Assembly: GCA_964574215.1 (NCBI GenBank)
Contig: CAZNLR010000009.1
Span: 1-64,000, forward strand
Direction: 5' to 3'
Source: GCA-2725625 sp964574215
GTDB taxonomy: Bacteria > Pseudomonadota > Alphaproteobacteria > Rhodospirillales > UBA2165
Length of the DNA: 64,000 nucleotides
A program made the translations under genes and the position numbers. Shown one piece after another: positions 55,271-64,000 of the stretch. Below the pieces are notes generated by a model that was not told the origin of the DNA, made no database searches, and saw only the letters and a list, made by a program, of their open reading frames with translations. Numbering within the stretch: position 1 is the first letter of the stretch; each line of letters opens with the position of its first letter.

Positions 55271-55370
55271 GTGTTCCTCACTAGGGAGCCACTATAGCCG
55301 ACGAACATTTAAAAAAAATTACCAATCAACCAAAGAAACGGACAGGCGCAGTAGGGCTCGTTCACCAGAT

Positions 55371-55931
55371 TTAGTCAAATGACTTCAATACGGTATCTTT
55401 ATACTGGCGGATCGCCTCTTCATCACCTGCTTGGGGCGACCAATTGGGGTGAACCGTATCCTCGCCCGGAATAAAGGGTCCGGACTTGCTTTCATGGAAT
55501 ATTACTAAATCCGAGAGCGGAAACATAGCGTGGGCAATGCCGACGGGAATTCGTGCGATAACATTGTCGTGGAGTGTCATTCTTCGCTTGTCGATAACTT
55601 GTCCAACATCATCGAAAAAGGGTATGCCGAGCTCGCCTTCCAGCAAATGATAGCTTTCGCCGTTTTTTAAATGCTCATGCGGGCGGTAATAATTCGAATT
55701 GCGGTGAACAATGATCATATTCTGAAACGATGCTTCAGGACTGCTGTGCAGGCAAATTCGAACGTCGCTATTCTCCAATGCCGAAAAACCCTTAAGCGCG
55801 TCTACCATTTTTCTGTCGACGATAGGAGAACCGGCGCGACAGAAAAACGACGGGGACAGGGCATTGGCATCCTCAACCAAATCATATTCTTCTTTTATTG
55901 CATCCCAGAGTGGGCTGGCGAAGTCATTCAT
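55371..55931 (-). CDS. WbuC-family cupin metalloprotein
   Basis: 186 aa. The signature LHSSPEASFQNMIIVHR and the metal-binding cupin motif RPHEHLKNGESYHLLEGELG (His85, His87, Glu92, His95) fit WbuC proteins of O-antigen loci. A second conserved patch is RIPVGIAHAMFPLSD. WbuC function is not established; it may isomerise or stabilise a nucleotide sugar. It follows the SDR gene by 12 nt. Confidence 0.85.
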   Translation of the reverse strand: MNDFASPLWDAIKEEYDLVEDANALSPSFFCRAGSPIVDRKMVDALKGFSALENSDVRICLHSSPEASFQNMIIVHRNSNYYRPHEHLKNGESYHLLEGELGIPFFDDVGQVIDKRRMTLHDNVIARIPVGIAHAMFPLSDLVIFHESKSGPFIPGEDTVHPNWSPQAGDEEAIRQYKDTVLKSFD

Positions 55932-55943
55932 GCCATTGCCATT

Positions 55944-56849
55944 TTATTGCTGAAGTTCGATGTCGGCTGATCCATAAATGGACTGGGCAAATATTGCGCA
56001 CATATCTTCGACCGCGCTGAAGACTAATCCGGCTTCTTGGCAGATGCGGTCAGAATTCAATGACACATCTCTTGGCCGGTCCTCAAGAAAAACGAAATCG
56101 TTGATGCCGCAGGGCGATATTGAAGCCTTTACGGGAAGAAATTTATCGACAGCGCCCGCAAGGCAGCGCAACATTTCTAAGCGGCTCATGCCGTTTGGTC
56201 CGCCCACGTGGTAAGTGCCCGATAAATTACGTTCGACGGACGCTTGGCAGGCGTTAACCACATCCTCAATGAATATTGGACTGAACAACTGATCTTCGGC
56301 GCATTCAATACTATTTTCTGATTCGAGCGATTGGAGCCAATCCATAAACAACGTACCGTCACCCGGGGCGTCTCCATACATGCGCGACAGCCTCAAGATG
56401 ACAAAATGATCGCAGACCGATTTGATATAATCTTCGATGACCAATTTTTGACGACCGTAGGTCATTATCGGACGTGCTTCATCGTCCTCGACATAAGGGG
56501 CCGCAGAGCCGTCAAATACAACTTCTGTCGAAGTGAATATGGGAAGAATCTTCCATTTATTGATTTGGTCGATAACCCGCTTCACGGCGTCTATGTTTAA
56601 GGCGTTCGATGCAGACAAATCCTCGGCGCATTTATTGGGATTCGATTCCGCAATTAAAACGAAGGCATGACTAATTCCCTCGGGATCACGGATCACATCG
56701 TCCAGTTTCATCTTGAGAGCGTCAAAAAATACGCCATCGTCGATTGGCGTGTTGCAATAGGTCGCGATAACCTGATTTTGATCAAATCGTTTCGACAAAC
56801 GGCGGCCCAGATCGCTTGATGCGCCAAGTATCAGAATTTTATTCGCCAT
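55944..56849 (-). CDS. RmlD-like NAD(P)-dependent sugar reductase/epimerase
   Basis: 301 aa SDR with an unusual nucleotide motif GASSDLGRRL near the N-terminus, TSTEVVFDG at the Ser position, and the catalytic Tyr131/Lys135 (YGRQK). LRLSRMYGDAPGD and GTYHVGGPNGMSR recall RmlD and WbmF-type reductases. It could provide the 4-keto reductase step missing from the RmlC region, although the two genes are 38 kb apart. Confidence 0.82.
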   Translation of the reverse strand: MANKILILGASSDLGRRLSKRFDQNQVIATYCNTPIDDGVFFDALKMKLDDVIRDPEGISHAFVLIAESNPNKCAEDLSASNALNIDAVKRVIDQINKWKILPIFTSTEVVFDGSAAPYVEDDEARPIMTYGRQKLVIEDYIKSVCDHFVILRLSRMYGDAPGDGTLFMDWLQSLESENSIECAEDQLFSPIFIEDVVNACQASVERNLSGTYHVGGPNGMSRLEMLRCLAGAVDKFLPVKASISPCGINDFVFLEDRPRDVSLNSDRICQEAGLVFSAVEDMCAIFAQSIYGSADIELQQ

Positions 56850-57060
56850 TTCGATCCATTTGATATCTCATTATATTAGAGAAGATTTCTCTTTTTCCGA
56901 GTTTGGAAGTGTTGTTCTATCAATGCAAGTAAATTGACCGTCCAAAATGTATTCGCCGATCATTTCATTCTTTTTACGACTTATAAGCATTTCCGGTGTT
57001 ATCATTTACCCTGCGTATAGCCCCATAAAACTTGATTCTTGCTGAATGTGGTAACAGGTT

Positions 57061-59112
57061 ATGTCATCACCGATCAAAATTCGTTTCGCCTCGTTGACGC
57101 ACGAAGGCCATCACTGCGACAATGTCCCCTTGGGCATCGCTATGGTGGCTTCTTACGCCGTTAAGCGGTTTGGCGACAAAATTGACGCGCGGATTTTTAA
57201 AAGCCCAAACTCATTGATGAAATCGATCGAAGAATCCATGCCGGATGTAGTCTGTTTTTCCAGTTACACCTGGAATTTTCGGATTTCCTACGAAATCGTG
57301 CGCCGGATTAAAGAGAAATCTCCTGGCACCGTCGCCGTGTTTGGCGGACCTAACTTTCCTTTGGTTACGGACGAGCAGGAACGTTATCTCCGCACCCATC
57401 CATTGATCGATTTTTTTGTATTTCGGGAAGGGGAATATGCCTTCGCCGAACTCTTGAATGTGTTGATTGATCAGGACTTCGATCTGAACAGTATAAGTGC
57501 CGGGCGGATAGAGGTGCCCAACACCTATTATGTTGCAGAAAACAACTTGGTCGTGGGCTCCAGCATGCCGCCCATTTTAGACTTGGACGAAATTCCGTCA
57601 CCGTATTTGGCGGGCATGTGCGATGAGTTTTTGGCCGATCCGAAAATCGTGCCGCTTTTACAGTTTGCCCGTGGATGTCCGTTCAAGTGCAATTTTTGCC
57701 AGGAAGGGGAAAGTTATTTCAACAAGGTCAGGCGCTTCTCTGGTGAACGCGTAGAACAGGAACTGCGCTATGTTGCCGCCCGAACGAAGTGCCCCAACCT
57801 GCAAGTCGCCGATTCAAATTTCGGCATGTACAAAGGGGATCTGGAAATTTGCCGTCAAGTGGCGGCAATTCAAAAGGAATTTAACTGGCCCGACTATCTC
57901 GTAAATTTCGCCGGGAAAAACCAGAAGGACAGAGTGCTTGAAGCGGTGAGAACCATTTCCGGCTCGCATTTTCTCAGCGCCTCGGTTCAGTCGACCGACG
58001 CTGCCGTGCTAAAAGCCGTGGAAAGGGAAAATGTTTCTCTGGATCAGATGATTCACGTTGCACGGGAAGGGGCCGATTTAAACGCCAGCAGTTTCGCCGA
58101 AATTATTCTGGCCCTGCCGGAGGACACCAAGGCAGCGCACATCAAATCAATGGCCGATATGATCGAGGCGGAAATCAATGTCGTCCGATCTCATCAGTTT
58201 CTAATGCTCAAAGGATCTTCAATCTGCTCGGACGCCAACAAGGCGAAGTACCGAATGGAAAGCCGGTACCGGGTCATGCCACAGACAGTCGTTCCCTATG
58301 AATTTTTCGGTGAGACCTTTTTTGCGCCAGAGATCGATGAAATTTGCGTCGCCAGTCAGACCTTGTCCTATGAAGATTATCTTTTCTGCCGGCAATTCAA
58401 TTTGACGGTCGAAATATTTTACAACAACGGGATATTTGCCGAACTGTATAAATTCCTGCAATTGAGAGATATTTCCATTTCAAAACTTATCGAAGACATT
58501 CACGCCTATATTTTTGAGAATAAACAGCCCTTGTCAGCCATCTATAAAGATTTTCTCGTTGAGACCGAAGAACTATGGCGTACCGAGGAGGAATTGGCGG
58601 AACTGTTCACACATTCTGACTTCATCCAGGATTATCTCGACGGGCGCGCCGGCAACAATGAACAGCATATTTACCGTACACGTGCGGTCTTCACCTGTAT
58701 GGAGGCAATTCACGAGATTGCTTTTGAAGTGGCGCGGCAGTCCTTGATGGAGGCGGGACTACTCGACGATCAATCGAATCTCTATATCTCCGAACTTAAG
58801 AATTACAGTCTATTGAGAAAAGACGATCTGCTTTCTTTGGACAAAGTCGAACAGCAGCGGTTTCATTTCGATTTTGCCGCGTTGAGCGATATCAGATTTG
58901 AAAACGATCCTTTCAACTTTCATCGCCCTCACGGTCTAGATATCGTCGTCAAACACAGCGATGATCAGAAAACACTGATTAAGAAATATATAGATTTGTA
59001 TGGTACGACAGAAAAGGGCCTCGGCTATATTTTGAGCGCCATGTCGAACTTCAACAATTTTTATCGCCAAGTCGAAGGCGTTGAGCAATCAGAGCACAGC
59101 AACGTCGCCTGA
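57061..59112 (+). CDS. Large cobalamin-type radical SAM protein, copy 2
   Basis: 683 aa, paralogous to the 675-aa protein at 48,159-50,186 throughout its length. N-terminal region FASLTHEGHHCDN, PLGIAMVASYA, FSSYTWNFRISY, VFGGPNFP; the radical SAM motif is CPFKCNFC (C206, C210, C213) in RGCPFKCNFCQEGESYFNKVRRF. NFGMYK is conserved, and the end AMSNFNNFYRQVEG matches copy 1. The C-terminal extension after about residue 400 is shared, so it is functional in both. It stands alone on the plus strand between two minus-strand genes. Confidence 0.86.
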   Translation: MSSPIKIRFASLTHEGHHCDNVPLGIAMVASYAVKRFGDKIDARIFKSPNSLMKSIEESMPDVVCFSSYTWNFRISYEIVRRIKEKSPGTVAVFGGPNFPLVTDEQERYLRTHPLIDFFVFREGEYAFAELLNVLIDQDFDLNSISAGRIEVPNTYYVAENNLVVGSSMPPILDLDEIPSPYLAGMCDEFLADPKIVPLLQFARGCPFKCNFCQEGESYFNKVRRFSGERVEQELRYVAARTKCPNLQVADSNFGMYKGDLEICRQVAAIQKEFNWPDYLVNFAGKNQKDRVLEAVRTISGSHFLSASVQSTDAAVLKAVERENVSLDQMIHVAREGADLNASSFAEIILALPEDTKAAHIKSMADMIEAEINVVRSHQFLMLKGSSICSDANKAKYRMESRYRVMPQTVVPYEFFGETFFAPEIDEICVASQTLSYEDYLFCRQFNLTVEIFYNNGIFAELYKFLQLRDISISKLIEDIHAYIFENKQPLSAIYKDFLVETEELWRTEEELAELFTHSDFIQDYLDGRAGNNEQHIYRTRAVFTCMEAIHEIAFEVARQSLMEAGLLDDQSNLYISELKNYSLLRKDDLLSLDKVEQQRFHFDFAALSDIRFENDPFNFHRPHGLDIVVKHSDDQKTLIKKYIDLYGTTEKGLGYILSAMSNFNNFYRQVEGVEQSEHSNVA

Positions 59113-59162
59113 TCAGTCGTCCGAGAGCACATGTTCAGTGGCAATCAGGGCTCAATCTGGCG

Positions 59163-60209
59163 CTAACTGAACATCTTCAAAAGTTCAGCGGCATCTTCAT
59201 CCAGGTGAGAAACTTCCAAAAAATTCCGGATATAAGCGCATTCCCGGCAGGCGTCGATTTCATTTTTTTTGAGTGACAGTTGTTTTAAGCGGAATTCCTT
59301 CAATTGATGGCCAAGCCAGATTTCCTTCATGGATTTTTGGTTGGCGTCTCCGATAATTGTGCCGTGACACCAGTCGACGGCGCAGGCGGATACTTCTCCG
59401 TTGAAATTTACGTTCATGGAATAAAAGGGGGCCGGGCATACATTTCTTTCAGCTGTGGCGTGGGTTCTTTTTTGATTTAAGTTTACCTCGGTACCGAGGG
59501 CAAAATCCTTGATGTCTGATTTATTCCACGGTCTCAAGTTCTCGATATTGATCAGGTGAGAAATAGGGGAGAACTCCTTAAGAAATTTTTCTTTTTCCTG
59601 TTCACTCAGTCCGATATCGACAATTTTGACATACAATTCAGTGGCGCTTTTGCGGCGTTCGATCAGATCAAATAAATGGGCGACGTTATCGACGATATTT
59701 TGATAGTTACCATAATTCTGGGTTACTTCCTTGTAGCCCGCCGTCGAGACATGCTCGACGGATACCCTTATATGATCGATACCGGAATCGATCAGGTCGG
59801 TGGCCATTGAATGGTCCAGCAAGGCGCCATTGGTCACCGTCATAATTTTCTTTGTGACGTTTTTTGATTTGGCGTATTCGATCATTTGAGGAAGCTCTTT
59901 GCAGAGTAACGGCTCTCCGTCCTTCGAAAAGTTGATGAGGCGGATTTGCTCATCGAACTCAGTCAGGTCATCGATTATTTTCTGAGCGAAAGCGAGGCTC
60001 ATATTGCCTTTCGGCCGGCCGACTTTCTTAAGCAGTTCGAAGTCACCGGTCGGACAGAACACACATTTGAAATTGCACTTGTTAGAGGGCTCGATCATCA
60101 CGCTCCAAGGCGCTTTCAGTGGTAGATGATCGGCGAGCCGATCGTAGGATGCATAAAACGTCCTCCGGAATTTGGATACTTTCGCCGCGTAGTCGACTTG
60201 CACTTTCAT
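59163..60209 (-). CDS. Radical SAM protein with SPASM-like C-terminus
   Basis: 348 aa. Cluster motif CNFKCVFC (C45, C49, C52), the INFSKDGEPLL GGE-equivalent (with KDGE), and a C-terminal Cys-rich region (VCPAPF, SACAVDWCHG, ACRECAY). No cobalamin domain. It resembles SPASM enzymes acting on sugars or peptides; a second SPASM-type gene is at 36,959. It is divergent from the unassigned gene at 60,507 across a 297-nt AT-rich gap. Confidence 0.83.
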   Translation of the reverse strand: MKVQVDYAAKVSKFRRTFYASYDRLADHLPLKAPWSVMIEPSNKCNFKCVFCPTGDFELLKKVGRPKGNMSLAFAQKIIDDLTEFDEQIRLINFSKDGEPLLCKELPQMIEYAKSKNVTKKIMTVTNGALLDHSMATDLIDSGIDHIRVSVEHVSTAGYKEVTQNYGNYQNIVDNVAHLFDLIERRKSATELYVKIVDIGLSEQEKEKFLKEFSPISHLINIENLRPWNKSDIKDFALGTEVNLNQKRTHATAERNVCPAPFYSMNVNFNGEVSACAVDWCHGTIIGDANQKSMKEIWLGHQLKEFRLKQLSLKKNEIDACRECAYIRNFLEVSHLDEDAAELLKMFS

Positions 60210-60506
60210 ATTGAGCAGTTCCGATATCGCTTATAGATTTCAATAGTTTCGTTTCGAAGCTTAGCGTGTCGATGCAAAACAATTTTTATTAAACAAATAT
60301 ATTTAACCAATATTGCCGCTGATGAAATATATCGCCAATGACGTTTTTGCTTAATTCAAAAGATCATTCAAATGCCACATTATCTTTACCCGGATATTTG
60401 CCCGGATTTTGTTTTTTCCCGAGATGGATTTATAAGGTTAAAGCAGTTCCTATATGTTTATAAAATTAAGCCCCCTGTATAGCACATAGAATTCGAGTAT
60501 TTGTTA
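60210..60506. other. AT-rich divergent intergenic region
   Basis: The longest gap in the window. It separates a minus-strand radical SAM gene from a plus-strand unassigned gene. A short direct repeat CCCGGATATTTGCCCGGATTTT lies at about 60,392-60,413. TATAAG about 50 nt before the next start is a weak -10 candidate. I see no hairpin, RNA gene or ORF. Confidence 0.4.
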
Positions 60507-61385
60507 ATGCCAAACGCCATTCTTATCGCTACCAGCCTGGCACCCGGTGATCGCATTGGTTTGCAAAAACGGGCGGTGAACAGTTGGTTGGAAAACGGAT
60601 TTCAAGTTCGATCATACAACGATGCGAAGGAAGCGGAACTAATCCGTGACGAATTTCCTGACGTTCAATTTCAGGCTGTAGATCGCACGGCCCAAGCCTA
60701 TTTGGGTAAACCTTTAGTATTCGTCTCAGATATCTTAAGTGATTTAGGTGCCGGAGAAAATGGCATCTGCGGCATCGTGAATTCCGACATATTTTTTCGG
60801 AACAGCCCGGATTTGGCAGGATTTCTATTCGAGCATGCAAACGACTCTATTGTATTGGGCGCGCGTCTCGAAGTTGAAAATTACGATGACGACGAGGGGA
60901 AACCAGACCCGTTCGGGATCGATTACATTTTCATGCCATCCGGATTGATAAGCAAATTATCGGAATCAGAATTCATATTGGGTATGCCGCTTTGGGATTA
61001 CTGGCTGCCATTTGAAGCCATATGCCAGGGAATACCGGCAAAACGTTTAGATCCGCCAATTGGCCTGCACGTTTCCCATGACAGTGAATGGGGCGAAAAT
61101 ATATTTGCCTTCGGCAATATTTTAGTTCAAACGATCGTTCATGGTATTCGTCGGCAGAATGGGACGGATGGATGGGCGGGCGCCACCGCGGCGCTAATTA
61201 ACTATCACCATGAACGACTGCGAAGTAAGGTTCAAGAAAGTGATGTGAATCAAGATGACGATGATTTACGAATGAGTCACATGACCGCGTTGGCTGATTT
61301 TTACGACAGCCTATCGCAATTTTCATTCAGCTATATTGTGGATAGGTCCGATCAAATCAGTTTTCTACCGGTACCAAAAACCTGA
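60507..61385 (+). CDS. Unassigned protein, possible GT-A-like transferase
   Basis: 292 aa from the ATG at 60507 (TTG 60501 would add two residues). No family recognised. The stretch GIVNSDIFF resembles the donor-binding loop of GT-A glycosyltransferases (a DxD-like NSD), preceded by FVSDILSDLGAGE and followed by DPFGIDYIFMPSG. A hydrophilic tail with DDDD-type runs follows (NQDDDDLR). It is first in the block leading to the two recognisable glycosyltransferases, which supports a glycan role. Confidence 0.5.
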   Translation: MPNAILIATSLAPGDRIGLQKRAVNSWLENGFQVRSYNDAKEAELIRDEFPDVQFQAVDRTAQAYLGKPLVFVSDILSDLGAGENGICGIVNSDIFFRNSPDLAGFLFEHANDSIVLGARLEVENYDDDEGKPDPFGIDYIFMPSGLISKLSESEFILGMPLWDYWLPFEAICQGIPAKRLDPPIGLHVSHDSEWGENIFAFGNILVQTIVHGIRRQNGTDGWAGATAALINYHHERLRSKVQESDVNQDDDDLRMSHMTALADFYDSLSQFSFSYIVDRSDQISFLPVPKT

Positions 61386-61469
61386 TTTTTTTCCTTTTTG
61401 TTCCACAACCCCCATGCGATAATGATTCTCAAGATAAAAAATCCTGCATTATCAGGGGACTTGAGGGGA

Positions 61470-62690
61470 ATGAGGAAAAAGGGGGACGGGTATCGCGTCC
61501 TGATTTACAGCCATGACAGTTTCGGGCTTGGCCACCTAAGACGGTGCCGGGCCATCGCTCACCATCTGGTGGGCGAGTATAATAAGCTGTCCGTATTGAT
61601 ACTGTCGGGCTCGCCCATCATCGGCAGTTTCGACTTTCGCGCACGGGTGGATTTTGTCCGGGTTCCCGGTGTCATCAAGCTGCGCAACGGTGAGTATACC
61701 TCGCTAAATCTCCATCTCGACATTGAACAGACCATGGAGCTTCGAGGCTCCATCATCCAGCATACGGCGGATGTGTTCGATCCCGATATTATGATCGTCG
61801 ACAAAGAGCCACTGGGACTGCGCGGCGAAGTTGGTGACACGCTGCATATGCTGAAAAAGCGGGGCACGACCCTGATCCTGGGGCTGCGTGACGTCATGGA
61901 TGAACCGGCCTTGTTGGTGCCGGAATGGGAAAGAAAAAACGTTATTCCCGCGTTGGAGGACTTGTTCGACGAGCTTTGGGTCTACGGCTTGCCGCAGATC
62001 TATGATCCTCTCACCGGTGTCGATTTGCCGGAATCAGTGCTCAGGAAAATGGTGTATACCGGCTATCTCAGGTATAGCGTGCCGCAAGCGTCCAGCGTTA
62101 CGCCGACATCGAAAATGGATAAGCCCTATTATCTGGTGACCGCCGGCGGCGGCGGGGATGGTGAATTCCTTATCGAATCCGTGCTCAGCGCCTATGAGAC
62201 CGATAGAGCCATTCCCTATCCTGCCTTAATGGTGTTCGGACCATTTATGCAAATCGAAAAACAGGAAGAGTTTCTGGCGCGAATTAGTCACCTGGATAAT
62301 GTGGAAGCTCTGACCTTTGATGCTCATTTTGAACATTTGACCCAGAACGCCGTCGGTGTCATCGCTATGGGCGGCTACAACACATTCTGCGAGATACTGT
62401 CCTTCGATAAGCCGAGTCTGATTGTGCCGCGCACCGAACCACGTATGGAACAATATATCCGCGCCACGCGGGCACAGGAACTAGGCCTGTTGTCCGTCCT
62501 GGAAGATAAGGACGCCCAAGACCCGCGGCAGATGGCGACCGCCTTGCGCCAGCTAACCCAGCAACGGCCGCCTTCGAACATTATCCTACCCGGGCTGCTG
62601 GATGGATTGCCCAATATCAGCCGTCTGGTTGATAAGCACTTCAAACGGGAACGTCCTTCCGATCTCGCCGTCGTCGGTCAAAACCAATAG
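61470..62690 (+). CDS. MurG-like GT-B glycosyltransferase (COG4671-type)
   Basis: 406 aa from the ATG at 61470; ATG 61422 and TTG 61398 are in-frame alternatives, but related proteins start close to the YSHDSFGLGHLRRC motif. Domain N: GLGHLRRCRAIA and the substrate-facing VDKEPLGLRGE. Domain C: TAGGGGDGEFLI and GVIAMGGYNTFCEILS, the nucleotide-sugar-binding part of the MurG/GT28 fold. It is a predicted cytosolic transferase. The stop is 11 nt from the next gene's ATG. Confidence 0.78.
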   Translation: MRKKGDGYRVLIYSHDSFGLGHLRRCRAIAHHLVGEYNKLSVLILSGSPIIGSFDFRARVDFVRVPGVIKLRNGEYTSLNLHLDIEQTMELRGSIIQHTADVFDPDIMIVDKEPLGLRGEVGDTLHMLKKRGTTLILGLRDVMDEPALLVPEWERKNVIPALEDLFDELWVYGLPQIYDPLTGVDLPESVLRKMVYTGYLRYSVPQASSVTPTSKMDKPYYLVTAGGGGDGEFLIESVLSAYETDRAIPYPALMVFGPFMQIEKQEEFLARISHLDNVEALTFDAHFEHLTQNAVGVIAMGGYNTFCEILSFDKPSLIVPRTEPRMEQYIRATRAQELGLLSVLEDKDAQDPRQMATALRQLTQQRPPSNIILPGLLDGLPNISRLVDKHFKRERPSDLAVVGQNQ

Positions 62691-62701
62691 GCGAGGCCGC
62701 T

Positions 62702-63973
62702 ATGGCCAAACCGACCGCCATCGTTCTTAAAGGGTATCCACGCCTGTCGGAAACTTTTATCGCTCAGGAAATAAAGGCGTTGGAGAAGTATGGCCTGCCG
62801 ATTACCCTGGTATCTCTGAGACACCCGACGGATACCAAAACTCATCCCGTTCATCAGGAAATAAAAGCTGGGATCAATTACCTGCCAGAGTATCTCTACC
62901 GTTCACCTTGGCGGGTGTTGAAGGCCTGGATAAAAGTCCGCCGATGGCCCCGCTACAGCGAAACCTTTGCCGTCTGGCGGCGGGACTGGCAACGGGACCG
63001 AACCGCCAATCGGTTAAGGCGATTCGGCCAGGCCTTGGTACTGGCAAGCGAGTTGCCCGACGAGATCGGACATATTCATGCCCATTTTCTGCACACACCG
63101 GCGTCGGTGAGCCGGTATGCGGCCATGCTGACGGGCAGGACCTGGTCATGTTCGGCCCATGCCGTCGACATATGGACCAGCCCGGAATGGGAACTAAGGG
63201 AAAAACTAAAGGACTGTCAGTGGCTGACGACCTGCACCCGGACCAACAGCGAATATTTAAGTAGCCTGACAAATAATGCTGAAAATATTCACTTGGCCTA
63301 CCACGGCATTGATCTGGACCGGTTTCGGGAAAATCCGACTAAGGATTATAGCCGGTCCGGAGAATTGGAGAGTGACCCGGTCCGTATCCTTTCCGTCGGC
63401 CGCGCCGTCGAGAAAAAAGGCTATCCCGAATTGCTGACGGCGTTGTCGAAGCTACCCGACAGGCTCAATTGGCGGTTTGTTCATATCGGCGGCGGCGCCA
63501 TGATCGGTGACCTAAAGCAACTTGCCGATAGGTTGGAAATAAGTGGCCGGATAGATTGGCTGGGCGCCCGTTCACAAGAAGACGTGTTGGAACAGTACGG
63601 CCATGCTGACATCTTCGCCTTGGCCAGCCGGGTGGCGAAAAATGGCGACAGAGACGGTCTGCCGAATGTATTGATGGAGGCACAGTCCCAGGGGATTCCA
63701 TGTGTTTCGACCCGCGTATCGGCAATTCCCGAACTGATCGAGGACGGTGTAACCGGTTTGTTGGCCGATCAGGACGATATTGCGGGTCTCACCGCCAGTT
63801 TGAGCAAACTAATCGCGAACCCACAATACCGCGAGCAAATTGGCAAAGCCGGTAATGAAAATGTCCGGCGGAAATTTGCCTTTTCGAGTTGCGTTGAATA
63901 CATTGCAAAGCTATTTGCGCTGGGACCGCAAAGCGATGCCGGGCGGCGGAATTCCTCTGTTGAAACCGCATAG
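62702..63973 (+). CDS. Family 4-type glycosyltransferase
   Basis: 423 aa GT-B enzyme. N-terminal PRLSETFIAQEIKALEKYG and HIHAHFLHTPA; C-terminal ILSVGRAVEKKGYPELL with donor-phosphate contact residues and the EX7E-type motif DGLPNVLMEAQSQGIPCVSTRVSAIPEL. It should transfer a sugar from a nucleotide donor to a polysaccharide or lipid-linked acceptor. An ATG at 63996 after it may start a further gene cut off by the window. Confidence 0.9.
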   Translation: MAKPTAIVLKGYPRLSETFIAQEIKALEKYGLPITLVSLRHPTDTKTHPVHQEIKAGINYLPEYLYRSPWRVLKAWIKVRRWPRYSETFAVWRRDWQRDRTANRLRRFGQALVLASELPDEIGHIHAHFLHTPASVSRYAAMLTGRTWSCSAHAVDIWTSPEWELREKLKDCQWLTTCTRTNSEYLSSLTNNAENIHLAYHGIDLDRFRENPTKDYSRSGELESDPVRILSVGRAVEKKGYPELLTALSKLPDRLNWRFVHIGGGAMIGDLKQLADRLEISGRIDWLGARSQEDVLEQYGHADIFALASRVAKNGDRDGLPNVLMEAQSQGIPCVSTRVSAIPELIEDGVTGLLADQDDIAGLTASLSKLIANPQYREQIGKAGNENVRRKFAFSSCVEYIAKLFALGPQSDAGRRNSSVETA

Positions 63974-64000
63974 TCTATTGAAAGAAAAACAATAAATGAC

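Noticed and set aside
1..64000. CRISPR arrays, tRNA/rRNA genes, insertion sequences
   Set aside because: No regular direct repeats with spacers, no tRNA-like cloverleaf or T-loop signature outside coding regions, and no transposase ORF was seen.
63996..64000. ATG at the right edge
   Set aside because: Only five bases of the possible gene are inside the window, so it cannot be supported as a CDS.

Overview
The window reads as chromosomal DNA of a proteobacterium, most likely an alphaproteobacterium of Rhodospirillales type. I infer this from the gene mix: an SCO1/PCu(A)C/DUF2946 copper set, an EAL protein, an IlvD/FMN-oxidase/HIBADH string and a COG4671-type glycosyltransferase. Taxonomy is inference only. 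Genes are densely packed in short divergent and convergent operons. I found no rRNA, tRNA, CRISPR array or insertion sequence.

Region 1 (about 1-16,090) is metabolic. A plus-strand set encodes a reductive-dehalogenase-like Fe-S protein, an acyl-CoA synthetase, an acyl-CoA dehydrogenase, a ThDP enzyme flanked by two inverted repeats, and a multi-pass membrane protein. A minus-strand set follows: EAL protein, cyclic-nucleotide-binding protein, DUF2946 protein, PCu(A)C and SCO1 (copper delivery and signalling). Next is a tightly coupled plus-strand operon: FMN alpha-hydroxyacid dehydrogenase, IlvD-type dehydratase, 3-hydroxyisobutyrate dehydrogenase family, and L-2-haloacid dehalogenase.

Region 2 (about 16,070-63,975) is one long glycan/nucleotide-sugar locus. 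It contains: (a) RmlC, a GT39-type membrane transferase and a GT2-methyltransferase fusion; (b) a plus operon at 19,807-27,215 with a B12-type radical SAM protein, a split transketolase, a 2-hydroxyacid dehydrogenase, two SDR enzymes and a DegT-fold protein whose catalytic Lys is replaced by His, as in ColD/RfbH 3-dehydratases; (c) a truncated pyruvate-kinase-like protein coupled to an APS-kinase-like protein; (d) a heptose-type activation set (HddC-like, HddA-like, a reversed HldE-like fusion), two epimerases and a sulfotransferase-like protein; (e) a long minus-strand block at 38,200-50,186 with a second split transketolase, an ordinary Lys-containing DegT aminotransferase, a C-methyltransferase-like protein, a HAD protein, a phosphotransferase-fold kinase, two large radical SAM proteins and a TPR protein; (f) a right-hand block with a class III aminotransferase, a second TPR protein, three more radical SAM proteins, a WbuC-type cupin and an RmlD-like enzyme; (g) three terminal genes, one unassigned and two glycosyltransferases.

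The outstanding property is the density of radical SAM enzymes: seven genes in about 40 kb, five with an N-terminal cobalamin-binding-like region. Several parts are present twice: the 675/683-aa radical SAM pair, the two TPR proteins and the two split transketolases. Together with the ColD-like dehydratase this points to a locus building unusual (deoxy, branched, possibly C-methylated or higher-carbon) sugars for a surface polysaccharide or other glycoconjugate. The exact product cannot be read from the sequence.
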